Source of the DNA: an uncultured Bacteroides sp. | GTDB taxonomy: Bacteria; Bacteroidota; Bacteroidia; Bacteroidales; Bacteroidaceae | Assembly: GCA_958453305.1 (NCBI GenBank) | Contig: CAUDXH010000006.1 | Coordinates: 1 to 64,000 of the forward strand | Reading direction: 5' to 3' | DNA: 64,000 nt | Part shown: in pieces, positions 34,645-44,130 of the stretch | Numbering within the stretch: the stretch's first letter is position 1 | Layout of the letters: each line of letters opens with the position of its first letter | Program-made: the position numbers and the translations under genes | The notes under the pieces: model-generated | Databases searched by the model: none | What the model saw: the letters and a program-made list of their open reading frames with translations, nothing else | What the model was told of the DNA's origin: nothing

Positions 34645-36306
34645 ATGTCTGAAAAGAAAAAACAACATATCTCTTTGAGCGGGCATAGGGTATTCATACT
34701 AAGTATCCTATGCCTGTTCGGCTTTTGCCTGCTCGCTCAGACTCCCGAAAAGAAACGGGAACAGCCCAAGCAGAAAAGCAAAGTCTTCTTGCTGCACTCC
34801 GACCTGCTCCGTAAAGACTCCAGACACCCCGACGCACAAGTGGTGGTGGGAAATGTGGTATTCCGCCATGACAGCATCTATATGTATTGCGACAGCGCTT
34901 ACTATTATGACCAAATCAGTTCTTTCGAAGCTTTCAGCAACGTCAAGATGGTGCAGGGAGATACCTTGTTTCTCTATGGCGACCACTTGTATTACGACGG
35001 AATGACCCAGATAGCCGAAATGCGCAAGAACGTGCGCATGGAGAACCGCACCACAACGCTGCTCACCGACAGCCTGAACTATGACCGCGTATATAATCTG
35101 GGGTATTTCTTCGACGGAGGTACACTGATGGACGAACAAAACGTACTGACTTCTGAATGGGGAGAATATAACCCTTCTACCAAACAGTCGGTATTCAATT
35201 ATAATGTAAAGCTGGTCAACCCGCAGTTTACCCTTACTTCCGATACGCTGAGATATAATACAGCCAGCAAAGTGGCAGACATTGTGGGACCGTCGGATAT
35301 TGTTAGCGATGCCAATCATATCTATTCGGAACGGGGAGTATATAATACGGCTACCGGAAAGGCCGACCTATATAACCGCTCGGTGCTGACCAACGAAGGG
35401 AAACAGCTCACAGGTGACACGCTGTTTTACGACCGCAATACCGGAGTAGGAGAAGCCTTTCATAACATGGTGATGAAAGACACCATCAACAAGAATATGA
35501 TGACCGGCGACTACGGATTTTATAACGAAAACACCAAATATGCGTTTGCTACAAAAAAAGCCATGGCCATCGACTATTCGCAAGGAGACAGCCTGTTCCT
35601 GCATGCCGACACACTCATGCTGAAAACCCTGCATCTGAATACCGACTCCATGTACCGCGAGATGCGCGCTTTCCACAAAGTCCGTTTCTACCGGAGCGAC
35701 CTGCAGGGAGTGGCCGATTCGCTGGTCTTCTCCAGTGCCGACAGCTGCCTCACCCTGTATAAAGACCCTATCTTATGGAACAAACAACAGCAGCTGGTGG
35801 GCGAAGAGGTCAAGATTTACATGAACGACAGCACCGTCGACTGGGCGCATATCATCAATCAGGCCTTATCGGTAGAACAGATTGATTCAGTAACCTATAA
35901 TCAGGTTACCGGAAAAGAGATGAAAGCCTATTTCCGCAACGGACAGATGCATAAAACAGAAGTCATCGGTTCGGTACGCTTGGTTTATTACCCGATGGAC
36001 TCAGACAGTACCCTCATCGGCATGAACGTATCCGAAACCAGCCAGCTCGACATCTACCTGAAAGACCAGAAACTGGAACGCATGGTCATGAGTCCGAAAT
36101 CGAACGGAACACTTTACCCGATGAGCAAAATACCCGAAGGAGCAGACCGGCTGCAAAACTTCGTATGGTTTGACTATATACGTCCGCTGAACAAGGAAGA
36201 TATTTTCAACTGGCGAAGCAAAAAAGTGGAAGACCAGCTGAAGAAAAGCACCCGCCCGCCGGTGGAACTGCCCAACCAACATTTGTTTGAACATAAAAAG
36301 AAATAG
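34645..36306 (+). CDS. OstA-like LPS-transport protein (LptA/LptD N-terminal type)
   Basis: A 553-residue protein with an N-terminal hydrophobic segment (HRVFILSILCLFGFCLLAQ) that serves as signal or anchor, then many short repeats of the OstA beta-jellyroll type (FRHDSIYMYCDSAYYYDQIS; LYGDHLYYDGMTQIAEMRKN). Expected to bridge LPS across the periplasm. The frame extends to 34606, inside the surA-like gene; ATG 34645 just after that stop codon is the better start. Follows surA-like and precedes a small membrane protein and mutL. Confidence 0.83.
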   Translation: MSEKKKQHISLSGHRVFILSILCLFGFCLLAQTPEKKREQPKQKSKVFLLHSDLLRKDSRHPDAQVVVGNVVFRHDSIYMYCDSAYYYDQISSFEAFSNVKMVQGDTLFLYGDHLYYDGMTQIAEMRKNVRMENRTTTLLTDSLNYDRVYNLGYFFDGGTLMDEQNVLTSEWGEYNPSTKQSVFNYNVKLVNPQFTLTSDTLRYNTASKVADIVGPSDIVSDANHIYSERGVYNTATGKADLYNRSVLTNEGKQLTGDTLFYDRNTGVGEAFHNMVMKDTINKNMMTGDYGFYNENTKYAFATKKAMAIDYSQGDSLFLHADTLMLKTLHLNTDSMYREMRAFHKVRFYRSDLQGVADSLVFSSADSCLTLYKDPILWNKQQQLVGEEVKIYMNDSTVDWAHIINQALSVEQIDSVTYNQVTGKEMKAYFRNGQMHKTEVIGSVRLVYYPMDSDSTLIGMNVSETSQLDIYLKDQKLERMVMSPKSNGTLYPMSKIPEGADRLQNFVWFDYIRPLNKEDIFNWRSKKVEDQLKKSTRPPVELPNQHLFEHKKK

Positions 36307-36310
36307 CTTT

Positions 36311-36607
36311 ATGGGAATGTTTTCAATGAGAAAGCCACGTAGCTATCACCATGAATATATTTACGTGGACGAACGTAAGGAAAAACTGCAAAAGATAGAA
36401 GAGAGTGCCAAGCGCGACTTAGGTATGCTTCCTCCCAAAGAATTTTCACCGGAAGATATACGGGGAAAGTTCGTTGAGGGAACCACATATCTCAAACGGC
36501 GCAAGGAAAGCGGACGTAAACCACTTTCTTATGCCACTATGTTTATAGCTATCCTTGTATTACTTTATATCTTACATTATCTTATCACCGGAGAATTTAC
36601 ACTATGA
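36311..36607 (+). CDS. small protein with C-terminal membrane anchor
   Basis: A 98-residue protein, basic in the first half, with a single hydrophobic segment at the C terminus (YATMFIAILVLLYILHYLI) and a short tail. No known domain recognised. It starts 4 nt after the OstA-like stop codon, and its stop overlaps the mutL start by 4 nt (ATGA), so it is coupled to both. An upstream in-frame codon at 36287 was rejected because it lies inside the OstA-like gene. Confidence 0.75.
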   Translation: MGMFSMRKPRSYHHEYIYVDERKEKLQKIEESAKRDLGMLPPKEFSPEDIRGKFVEGTTYLKRRKESGRKPLSYATMFIAILVLLYILHYLITGEFTL

Positions 36608-38499
36608 GCGATATCATCCGTTTGTTGCCCGACTCCGTGGCTAATCAAATTGCGGCGGGCGAAGTCATCCAGAGACCCGCTTCTGTGGTCAAGGAATTGG
36701 TCGAAAATGCGATTGACGCAGGCGCACTTCATATTGATGTTTCTGTAACCGATGCCGGAAAAACTTGCATCCAAGTCATTGACGACGGGAAAGGGATGTC
36801 GGATACTGATGCACGCCTGGCCTTCGAACGCCATGCCACTTCAAAAATAAAAGAAGCAGCCGACTTGTTCGCACTGCGTACCATGGGATTTCGCGGTGAG
36901 GCACTGGCTTCAATCGCTGCCGTGGCACAAGTGGAGCTGCGTACTTGCCAGGAAGAAGGACAGCTGGGAACTGCCATCACCCTGTCGGGGTCGAAGATTG
37001 AAAAACAAGAAGCGGTTGCCTGTCCGAAAGGGAGCAACTTCGCTATCAAAAACCTGTTTTTCAATATCCCGGCACGGCGCAAGTTCCTCAAGTCGAACCA
37101 AACGGAATTAAGCAATATTTTAACTGAATTTGAACGCATCGCACTGGTAAATCCGGAAGTTTCGTTTACGCTTCATCACAATGAAACCGAACTGCTGAAT
37201 CTCCCTGCCATCCAGCTTCGCCAGCGTATCATGGGATTGTTTGGCAAAAAACTGAATCAAGAATTGCTTTCCCTCGAAATTGAAACCACCATGGTGAAAA
37301 TCCACGGTTTCATCGCACGCCCCGAAACGGCACGCAAGAAAGGAGCACGACAGTTTTTCTTTGCCAACGGACGCTTTATGCGTCATCCGTACTTTCACAA
37401 GGCAGTAACCGATGCATACGAGAACTTGGTTCCGGCAGGTGAACAGATTTCTTACTTTCTCTACTTTGAGGTCGACCCGGCACACATTGATGTAAACATT
37501 CACCCCACCAAAACCGAAATTAAATTTGAAAACGAGCAAGCCATCTGGCAGATTCTTTCGGCTGCAGTCAAGGAAACTTTAGGACGCTTCAATGCCGTAC
37601 CTTCCATTGACTTCGATACCGAAGGAATGCCCGACATTCCGGCATACGACTCCACGCCTTACGCTGGTGTGCAGCCGCCGCAGACTTCCTATGACCCCAC
37701 GTATAATCCGTTTAATACCACTGCGGTTTCGCCTTCGTCTTACTCTTCTTATAAATCGAAGCAGCACCTTGACTGGGAACCGGTCTTTCATGGATTAGAG
37801 AAGAATGCATCACAGCCAAGCTGGCCGGAAGACGATACGGCTCCGTTTGAAGAAGAAATGTATCCGCAGGAACCGGTTGCCCCAAATACTCCTTCCGGAT
37901 TATACGACAGCCCTGCAACCGAAAGCGTGGCAGAGAAAAGTGCGCAGCACTATCAGTATAAAGGAAGCTATATCTTGACCTCGGTAAAATCCGGACTGAT
38001 GATTATCAATCAGCAACGGGCGCATATCCGTATTCTTTATGACCAATATATGGCGCAGATAGAACAACGGCAACATGTTTCGCAGCGTATCTTATTTCCG
38101 GATATGGTGCATTTTTCTCCGGCAGAAATTCCGGTGTTAAATGAAGTGATGGACGATCTGAATGCGCTGGGCTTCGACTTGAGTGACTTGGGAAACGGAA
38201 CGTACTCTATTAATGGCATTCCTGCCGGCATTGAAGGGCTGAACCCGGAAACGCTGATTACAAACATGGTGCAAACTGCCATCGAAAAGGGATGCAAGGT
38301 AAAAGAGGAAGTGCAGAATATGTTGGCTCTCTCGCTGGCCAAAGCGGCTGCCATTGTTCCGGGACAAGTATTAAGCAATGAAGAAATGAACAACTTAGTA
38401 GATGGACTTTTTGCTGTAGCAACTCCGAATTATACGCCCGACGGGAAAACCATCCTTACGGTGATTAAAGAGGATGAACTGGAAAAGTTGTTCAAATAA
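36604..38499 (+). CDS. mutL: DNA mismatch repair protein MutL
   Basis: A 631-residue mismatch-repair ATPase. The N-terminal GHKL domain shows ENAIDAG (about 35-41), DDGKGM (about 60-65) and MGFRGEAL (about 92-99); the C-terminal dimerisation domain starts near 450. The endonuclease motif DQHA(X)2E(X)4E is degenerate: the segment is NQQRAHIRILYD at 469-480, with the key Asp, His and Glu replaced. The usual C-terminal zinc Cys/His pair is also absent (TPNYTPDGKT). This suggests a non-nicking MutL, as in MutH-type systems. Last gene of the surA-ostA run. Confidence 0.95.
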   Translation: MSDIIRLLPDSVANQIAAGEVIQRPASVVKELVENAIDAGALHIDVSVTDAGKTCIQVIDDGKGMSDTDARLAFERHATSKIKEAADLFALRTMGFRGEALASIAAVAQVELRTCQEEGQLGTAITLSGSKIEKQEAVACPKGSNFAIKNLFFNIPARRKFLKSNQTELSNILTEFERIALVNPEVSFTLHHNETELLNLPAIQLRQRIMGLFGKKLNQELLSLEIETTMVKIHGFIARPETARKKGARQFFFANGRFMRHPYFHKAVTDAYENLVPAGEQISYFLYFEVDPAHIDVNIHPTKTEIKFENEQAIWQILSAAVKETLGRFNAVPSIDFDTEGMPDIPAYDSTPYAGVQPPQTSYDPTYNPFNTTAVSPSSYSSYKSKQHLDWEPVFHGLEKNASQPSWPEDDTAPFEEEMYPQEPVAPNTPSGLYDSPATESVAEKSAQHYQYKGSYILTSVKSGLMIINQQRAHIRILYDQYMAQIEQRQHVSQRILFPDMVHFSPAEIPVLNEVMDDLNALGFDLSDLGNGTYSINGIPAGIEGLNPETLITNMVQTAIEKGCKVKEEVQNMLALSLAKAAAIVPGQVLSNEEMNNLVDGLFAVATPNYTPDGKTILTVIKEDELEKLFK

Positions 38500-38503
38500 A
38501 GTT

Positions 38504-38579
38504 GACTAGGCTTCAGATACGAGGTGACTAGGATTACCTTCCGGACGGAAACCTAGTATCTGGTATCTGAAGCCTAGTC
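38504..38579. terminator. long bidirectional hairpin between mutL and the nuclease gene
   Basis: Arms GACTAGGCTTCAGATAC (38504-38520) and its complement (38563-38579) form a 17-bp perfect stem, with a second inner pairing (GACTAGG / CCTAGT). It lies just past the mutL stop and between convergent genes. No strong T-run follows, so termination is inferred from position. The arm belongs to the TTGACnAGGCTT repeat family. Confidence 0.55.
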
Positions 38580-38598
38580 TCTTGAAAGAAATGCCTCG

Positions 38599-39642
38599 TT
38601 ATCTGGATATTTCCTTTACAAAGTAAGTCAACGTAGGCAAGTGGTCACTGTATCCGTTCTGGAACGTAGTTCCTGAGAACGTACGCAGCGGATACCCCTT
38701 GTACTTGCCAGCCTGTTGAATCAGGAACGGACGGTTAAATACCTCACATTTCCACAGTTTCAGTGTCGTACGGTCTTTACCCAATAAATTACCCGAAACA
38801 ATCTGTTGGTCGAACAGGTTCCACTGATTCTGATAACAAAGCGAACCGATACCCTGATCATACAATTTCCAGGTCGCATTGTAATACCCGTCTGGTTTCA
38901 CATCTTTCGCTTTACGCTTCGCACCCAATACTTCCGCGCAACTCTTGTTGAAAGGGTCATCGTTCATATCCCCCACAATCAGCACTTTCGCATTCGGATT
39001 ATCGGCATGAATCGAGTCGCCGATATGACGCACGATGCTTGCCGCAAACTCACGGAGCGGCGATGAAGCAGACCCCCCATAGCGCGAAGGCCAGTGGTTT
39101 ACAATCATATGGAAAGGTTCACCTGCCATCACACCACTTACCAGCAAGATGTCACGGGTCCGGTAATTCGGTTTCTCCGGCATCTGGAACGGATAAATCC
39201 GGGCATTCACCAGTTTAAACAAGCGAGGATTATACAGAGCAGCCACATCAATACCACGGTGGTCGGGCGACTCAAAGTGAACAATTTCATAGCCCTTGCC
39301 TTTCAGCGGAGCCGTCTGCACCAAGTCTTCCAGCACCTTCCGGTTTTCCACTTCCGAAATACCGATAATGGCAGGACCAGCCGGACAATAATCCGTACCG
39401 AGCTGAGCCAATACCTTGGCTACATTTTGTAGTTTCTGCTCATACTTAGTCTGTGTCCATGCATACGGACCATTAGGAGTAAACTCGTCATCGCCCTTGT
39501 TATTCGGGTCGTCTTCCGTATCCCACAGGTTTTCTACATTATAGAAAGCGGCTGCATAGACTCCCAGTCGGTTTTGTGCCAGCAAGCCGGAAGCATACAG
39601 ACAGGTGATGAACAGCGCGAGAATCATTCTTCGTGTCTTCAT
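38599..39642 (-). CDS. secreted endonuclease/exonuclease/phosphatase-family nuclease
   Basis: A 347-residue secreted EEP-fold enzyme with signal peptide ending GLLAQ. The metal and catalytic motifs are in order: YNVENLWDT (about 35-43), IISEVENR-type ISEVENR (near 97), DHRGIDVAALY (near 127), NHWPSR (near 182), GDMNDDP (near 221) and SDHLP near the C terminus. This motif set fits DNase-like members. Last gene of a minus-strand locus with a TonB receptor and DUF5689-like lipoprotein. I recall a B. thetaiotaomicron extracellular DNase of this family (BT3563) that affects biofilm; orthology is untested. Confidence 0.88.
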   Translation of the reverse strand: MKTRRMILALFITCLYASGLLAQNRLGVYAAAFYNVENLWDTEDDPNNKGDDEFTPNGPYAWTQTKYEQKLQNVAKVLAQLGTDYCPAGPAIIGISEVENRKVLEDLVQTAPLKGKGYEIVHFESPDHRGIDVAALYNPRLFKLVNARIYPFQMPEKPNYRTRDILLVSGVMAGEPFHMIVNHWPSRYGGSASSPLREFAASIVRHIGDSIHADNPNAKVLIVGDMNDDPFNKSCAEVLGAKRKAKDVKPDGYYNATWKLYDQGIGSLCYQNQWNLFDQQIVSGNLLGKDRTTLKLWKCEVFNRPFLIQQAGKYKGYPLRTFSGTTFQNGYSDHLPTLTYFVKEISR

Positions 39643-39712
39643 GACTTTCTTTTTTTATCGGTTAAGCTGACAAGGCTTCAGTTAAGAAGCCCTGCCAACT
39701 TTTAATCGTTCA

Positions 39713-41098
39713 TTATTCATTAGGGGTCGGTTCGATCACGTTTCCTCCGTCACCGCTTCCGCTGCCACCTTTTGTAGCTGTTACTTTTACATTCTTAACC
39801 TCCCAAGTATCAGAGACTCCATCTGAGCTTTTATATTGGAAAGCAATCTTTATTTTAGAACCTACATAAGCAGATAAATTCACATCACCAGATCCTGAAA
39901 ATTCCCAAGAATTTCCAGCGGGATAAGATACACTTAATGTATTCCAAGTCTGTCCATTATCCTTAGATACATTTACAAGATGGTTTGTCTTTACATAAGC
40001 TACATCACCTTTATTAATTGCATGATCAAAAGTCAGAGTAGCTGCATTAGCTGCTGTCAAATCTATTTCCGGAGAAATCAGCCAACTATCAGAAGCATAT
40101 GAAACATTATCTTTAAATGCACTAGCCTTCATGTATCCCGGATTCTTGAAATTATCATGTTTCCACACAAAAGTCAACGCACTTGCCATTTCTTTATTTT
40201 CAATGGTAAATGTTCCTACTCCTGTAGCAAATGTTTCCTCAAAAACAGTTTCAGTAACTCCTGGCTGCGTTTCACCACCTTGTCCACCTTCTTCAGGCAC
40301 TTCCACGAAATCCTTGATATCCTCAGCGGTACGGATGGTAAACTGCCAGCTGCCTCTGAATCGTCCCAAGATACCGGTCAAGTTTCCTTTTCCCTTCGGA
40401 AGCTTATTAGCTGCGAAGTTAGCATATCCACTGGTGCGCACCACCAACGTATTTCCGTGCGCATCGGTAATGGCTTCTTCATGCCCCGTGCTGCTTTCGG
40501 GAGCAAAGATAGCCGTTCCCCCATTTTGGAAAGTCACCCCCTTCAGAGTAACCAGTTTAAACTTATACGTTTCCGGATCCGCATTAATCACACTGATATC
40601 ATCCAGTTCAAGCGGTTTTGCATTTTCCGGATTTGCCCATCCATCTCTGATAACATGCTTTTCAAACTCCTCCCACGGGGTGCGGTACAGATAGCCTTCG
40701 GGATGTCCCAACTGCTGTTCATCGCCATAAACTGAGATACTCAATCCCTTCAAGTCAATATAAACAGTCTGTCCCACCGGATAATAGTTATAAACACTAC
40801 TCTGATCTACTTCCATTTCAATGGCACCGGTTGCATCTTCCAGATAAATTTTCTTGAAGATATTACCCGATTCATCGTTTGCAGTAACCACCGCTTTCAA
40901 TACTTGGTCCTGCGTAATCACCACAGGAGCTTTATCAGTAGCAGCCGCAGTCTGTGCACGCAAGTCTTTAATCGTAATATTCGCTTCCGGTCCCGTATAT
41001 TCAGGCTCGGTCAAAAGCGGAGCATCATAATCTTTCTCACAGGCAAAGAGAGCCAGTGAAGCAAGAAGCGGCAGCGCGATATTTCTTAGTTTTTTCAT
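39713..41098 (-). CDS. DUF5689-like OB-fold lipoprotein with cleaved-adhesin domain
   Basis: A 461-residue lipoprotein (lipobox LALFAC, Cys20). Residues about 40-265 look like DUF5689, an OB-fold-type domain (VVITQDQVLKAVVTANDESG; IYLEDATGAIEMEVD), of a kind often tied to nucleic-acid or surface binding. Residues about 285-445 form a choice-of-anchor/cleaved-adhesin jellyroll (SDSWLISPEIDLTAANAATL). The C-terminal module looks more AT-rich than the rest and is close to the module in the 44131-46146 protein. Sits 37 nt after the TonB receptor gene and 70 nt before the nuclease gene. It takes the place a SusD would have. Confidence 0.78.
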   Translation of the reverse strand: MKKLRNIALPLLASLALFACEKDYDAPLLTEPEYTGPEANITIKDLRAQTAAATDKAPVVITQDQVLKAVVTANDESGNIFKKIYLEDATGAIEMEVDQSSVYNYYPVGQTVYIDLKGLSISVYGDEQQLGHPEGYLYRTPWEEFEKHVIRDGWANPENAKPLELDDISVINADPETYKFKLVTLKGVTFQNGGTAIFAPESSTGHEEAITDAHGNTLVVRTSGYANFAANKLPKGKGNLTGILGRFRGSWQFTIRTAEDIKDFVEVPEEGGQGGETQPGVTETVFEETFATGVGTFTIENKEMASALTFVWKHDNFKNPGYMKASAFKDNVSYASDSWLISPEIDLTAANAATLTFDHAINKGDVAYVKTNHLVNVSKDNGQTWNTLSVSYPAGNSWEFSGSGDVNLSAYVGSKIKIAFQYKSSDGVSDTWEVKNVKVTATKGGSGSGDGGNVIEPTPNE

Positions 41099-41135
41099 AT
41101 AATGTCAGTTTTTTAGTTGATATTTATTTAGTTGA

Positions 41136-43847
41136 CTAGAACTTATAGCTTGCATTCAAGAAGCAGTTAATACCCTGCATATAGAAATACTTACCACCGA
41201 AGCGGTTCGGTTTTTCCAAGTCGAAGCGTCCCTGCTCATATCCGCCGGTACAGATATCCTTCTTGTTGAGCACATTGTTTACCGTCAAGTTAAAGTTCAG
41301 CGACTGGCGGTTGCGCAAATAGATAATCTTACCCACAGAAAGGTCGAGCGTAAACGCTTCCTTGAAGCGTTCCTGCGTAGTAAGCTGGCGGTAAGCATCG
41401 TAATACGGGTTATACGGAGTAACCTGTTCATAGCTTGAAGCCAGACGGCGAAGCGGAGCTGCCTCAATGTAGTTACGTCCGAAGCCGTTCACGTTGGCAC
41501 CCAGGAACCAGTAGTCGATGAAGTAACGGATACCGAAAGTACCGGCAAACTGCGGCAGACCTCCCACATACACATCCTTCATGTATACCTTTTCCTTTTC
41601 CACCATCTTTCCGTTTTCCGAATGCTTCACCCCGTCAGGATTGTTGCTGTAATAATACTCACCCACGGTTCCAGCCAAGTCGAAGCTCCAGTGATCATCG
41701 AGTTTATACGTAGCTCCCAGTTCGATACCGCGGTGAATGCGGTTTACCCCGTAAAGCACGTGGTTGATAAACGTACCCTCAATGCCGTCATAATAGCTGT
41801 TACGCTCCATCTGGTCGTAGAAATTAGTTTGGAACACACCGATACGTCCTGCCAAGTGAGGTGTAGAGAAGATATAGTTAATATCTGCCGAGAAGATACG
41901 TCCGCTCTCCATATTCTCGATGGTGTGGTCGGTAATACGCGGAGAAATATACGCTTCGTTCGGCAACGGAGCCTCACTGCCATAGCTCACATTCGCATTA
42001 ATCATGTGGCGTCCGTTGAATTTATAGGTCAAACCTCCCTTCAGCATGATGTCGGTAAAGCTGTGACGCGCCCCTTTTCCGAAAGAGCTGTCCGGATAAC
42101 GTCCGTTACGCATCAGTCCGTCACGCTGGAACGAGGTATAAGTCAGCTTCGCACCATAGTAATAATCCCAGTAGCGCGAATGATACTGATTCACCACCCA
42201 CGCATTGAGCGAGTAGATATTCAGGTGATAGTTATAGCCGAACACCCCGTCTTCATACACCTTACGGTTCGGACGGTCGAGGTCATTCTGCAACTTATCC
42301 GAATCGCCCGAGAAGTCTTGTTCGGCAAACTTGTCAATATCGAGCACATAGCTGGCACCCAACAAATCGTTCACCGTTTTAAACTGGCGCGACTGCGTAT
42401 AGCGTGCACCGATACCGGCTGTGATGTCGAAGTGACGGCTCATGCGGGCATTGAGGGTAGAGTTGAACGAAGTTTCCAGCAAGTCGCTGCGACGTTCTTC
42501 CACCATATATACGGCAGCTCCGTTACCGTTACGCACACTGTTGGCATTGGCTTCATACAGCTTATCCCAGTTAATCTGCGTAAAGTCGGCCTGACGCGTA
42601 CGCCAAAGCTCCCGGTATCTCAACTGCATGGTTTCATCCTCGAAGTAAGAAGGCAGGTAGCGGTAATAATCCGGACGCGGATCGGGTGCATTATACCAGT
42701 TGAGCGCCGTATTACCGTAACGGGCATAATGGAAACCCGCACCGGTGGTCAGCGTCATGTTGTCATTGATTTTCCAAACGTGCGAGAACACGGCAGTAGG
42801 GTCGAAAGCCGTAACCACCTTGGCATTCCGCTTGTCGCCGTTCTGGTAACCCCAGTTCGGGTTATACTGATAATTATCGGTCAGTTCATACACTTCACGG
42901 TACGAGTTACCCTGCTGTCCGCGCTGTACGGGTGAGATGAAAGCCACCATCGACAAGCTGTGACGGCCACCCTGCCATTGTTTTTCGGCAGAAAAAGCCA
43001 GCGAGAAGTTCTTATAGAACGTACCGTCGATAGCTCCCTCATGCGAGTAACGTCCGCCCAAAGAAGAGGTAAACGCCCATCCCTTATCGTTCATTCCGGT
43101 AGAATAAGTAAACATGCCGCGCAGATAATAGTTGCGGTTGGTATAGCTCAAGCTCAGCTTACCGCCCGGTGTATACGCCGAAGCACGCATGTTAATGTTT
43201 TCGGTACCGCCGAGACGTCCGAAAGTAAATGAACCCGGTGCATTAAAGTTGGTCACATCGCCGTTGCGGGTCATATCATTCAACGCTCCCACCGAAGCAT
43301 AGTTAAACACGCCCCGGTTCTGGTCATTAAATTCCACCCCGTTGATATACTTCACCTCGTGCGTACTGCTATAGCCACGCGGAGAGAAGCGTCCCGGAGA
43401 AAGCTGATACGAACTGCGGTTCAAAAAGATGTCGTTCGAAAGAATCACGGTAGAACTTACGTCCTGTCCGGAAGTTTCCACATCATCGTCCACCATACCG
43501 GCATCGATGACACCAATCATAGAAATATCTTCTGTAGCATTCAGTTCAGTAACCCGAATCGGTTCCAGCTCGGTCACACCCGCGCTTTCCACCTCAATGG
43601 CTACACTTTTCGGCGTAATCAATACAGAGTTAAGCTGAATGACGTAACGTCCCGGAGCTATATTGCGGATGGTGAAAAAGCCATCGGCATCGGTCGTAAC
43701 CTGCCGGTCGAGTTCGGTCACGGTCACGATAATCCCCGGAACGGGGTCACTGCTTACTGCTCCAATTACCCGTCCTTTCACGCTGCCTTGTGCAAAGGCA
43801 AGACAAGGAAGGAAGAATGCCAGGAAGAACAGTAGTTTTTGTTTCAT
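41136..43847 (-). CDS. TonB-dependent receptor without SusD partner
   Basis: A 903-residue outer-membrane receptor. Signal peptide ending AFAQ, a carboxypeptidase-regulatory-like domain (about 20-100, VKGRVIGAVSSDPVPGIIV), a plug (about 125-235, with RFSPRGYSSTHEVKYINGVE) and a beta-barrel ending INCFLNASYKF, a normal terminal Phe. Followed by the DUF5689-like lipoprotein and the EEP nuclease, and preceded by two fimbrillin-type genes. A link to uptake of nucleic-acid breakdown products is inference from neighbours. Confidence 0.9.
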   Translation of the reverse strand: MKQKLLFFLAFFLPCLAFAQGSVKGRVIGAVSSDPVPGIIVTVTELDRQVTTDADGFFTIRNIAPGRYVIQLNSVLITPKSVAIEVESAGVTELEPIRVTELNATEDISMIGVIDAGMVDDDVETSGQDVSSTVILSNDIFLNRSSYQLSPGRFSPRGYSSTHEVKYINGVEFNDQNRGVFNYASVGALNDMTRNGDVTNFNAPGSFTFGRLGGTENINMRASAYTPGGKLSLSYTNRNYYLRGMFTYSTGMNDKGWAFTSSLGGRYSHEGAIDGTFYKNFSLAFSAEKQWQGGRHSLSMVAFISPVQRGQQGNSYREVYELTDNYQYNPNWGYQNGDKRNAKVVTAFDPTAVFSHVWKINDNMTLTTGAGFHYARYGNTALNWYNAPDPRPDYYRYLPSYFEDETMQLRYRELWRTRQADFTQINWDKLYEANANSVRNGNGAAVYMVEERRSDLLETSFNSTLNARMSRHFDITAGIGARYTQSRQFKTVNDLLGASYVLDIDKFAEQDFSGDSDKLQNDLDRPNRKVYEDGVFGYNYHLNIYSLNAWVVNQYHSRYWDYYYGAKLTYTSFQRDGLMRNGRYPDSSFGKGARHSFTDIMLKGGLTYKFNGRHMINANVSYGSEAPLPNEAYISPRITDHTIENMESGRIFSADINYIFSTPHLAGRIGVFQTNFYDQMERNSYYDGIEGTFINHVLYGVNRIHRGIELGATYKLDDHWSFDLAGTVGEYYYSNNPDGVKHSENGKMVEKEKVYMKDVYVGGLPQFAGTFGIRYFIDYWFLGANVNGFGRNYIEAAPLRRLASSYEQVTPYNPYYDAYRQLTTQERFKEAFTLDLSVGKIIYLRNRQSLNFNLTVNNVLNKKDICTGGYEQGRFDLEKPNRFGGKYFYMQGINCFLNASYKF

Positions 43848-44130
43848 ACGTTTAGGTTTTTAATTAAAAAGTTTTCCTCTGGAGCCGTTTCATGCTTCTA
43901 TCAGGAGGATTGGGTTAAAAAAGAGAGCATGAAAAAGTTTTATAGAGCTCTTTCATGTTCTCTTTTCTTAGAATTAAGTTATTGAATTGCAAGGGAGTAT
44001 TTCTCTTGCTTGGGTTTCAGTAACTGGTTGTTGTTTCATCGGCAAAAAACGCTTGGGCGTTTGACCTAAAACGCCTAAGTGTTTTAGGGGGTTCGCCTAG
44101 GCGTTTTTTTAGAAAATCTACAACTAGAAA
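43848..44130. other. intercistronic region with two hairpin groups
   Basis: Separates the fimbrillin gene from the TonB receptor gene on the minus strand. Hairpin one: AGAGCATGAAA (about 43922-43933) with TTTCATGTTCT (about 43951-43962). Hairpin two: a cluster of CGCC/GGCG palindromes at 44047-44110, with AAAACGCCTA (44068-44077) pairing TAGGCGTTTT (44098-44107). These probably separate the fimbrillin transcripts from the receptor transcripts; no receptor promoter was recognised. Confidence 0.55.

Noticed and set aside
41622..42935. Long 437-codon plus-strand frame
   Set aside because: It is antisense to the TonB receptor gene; composition is that of a shadow frame, with no recognisable domain or promoter.
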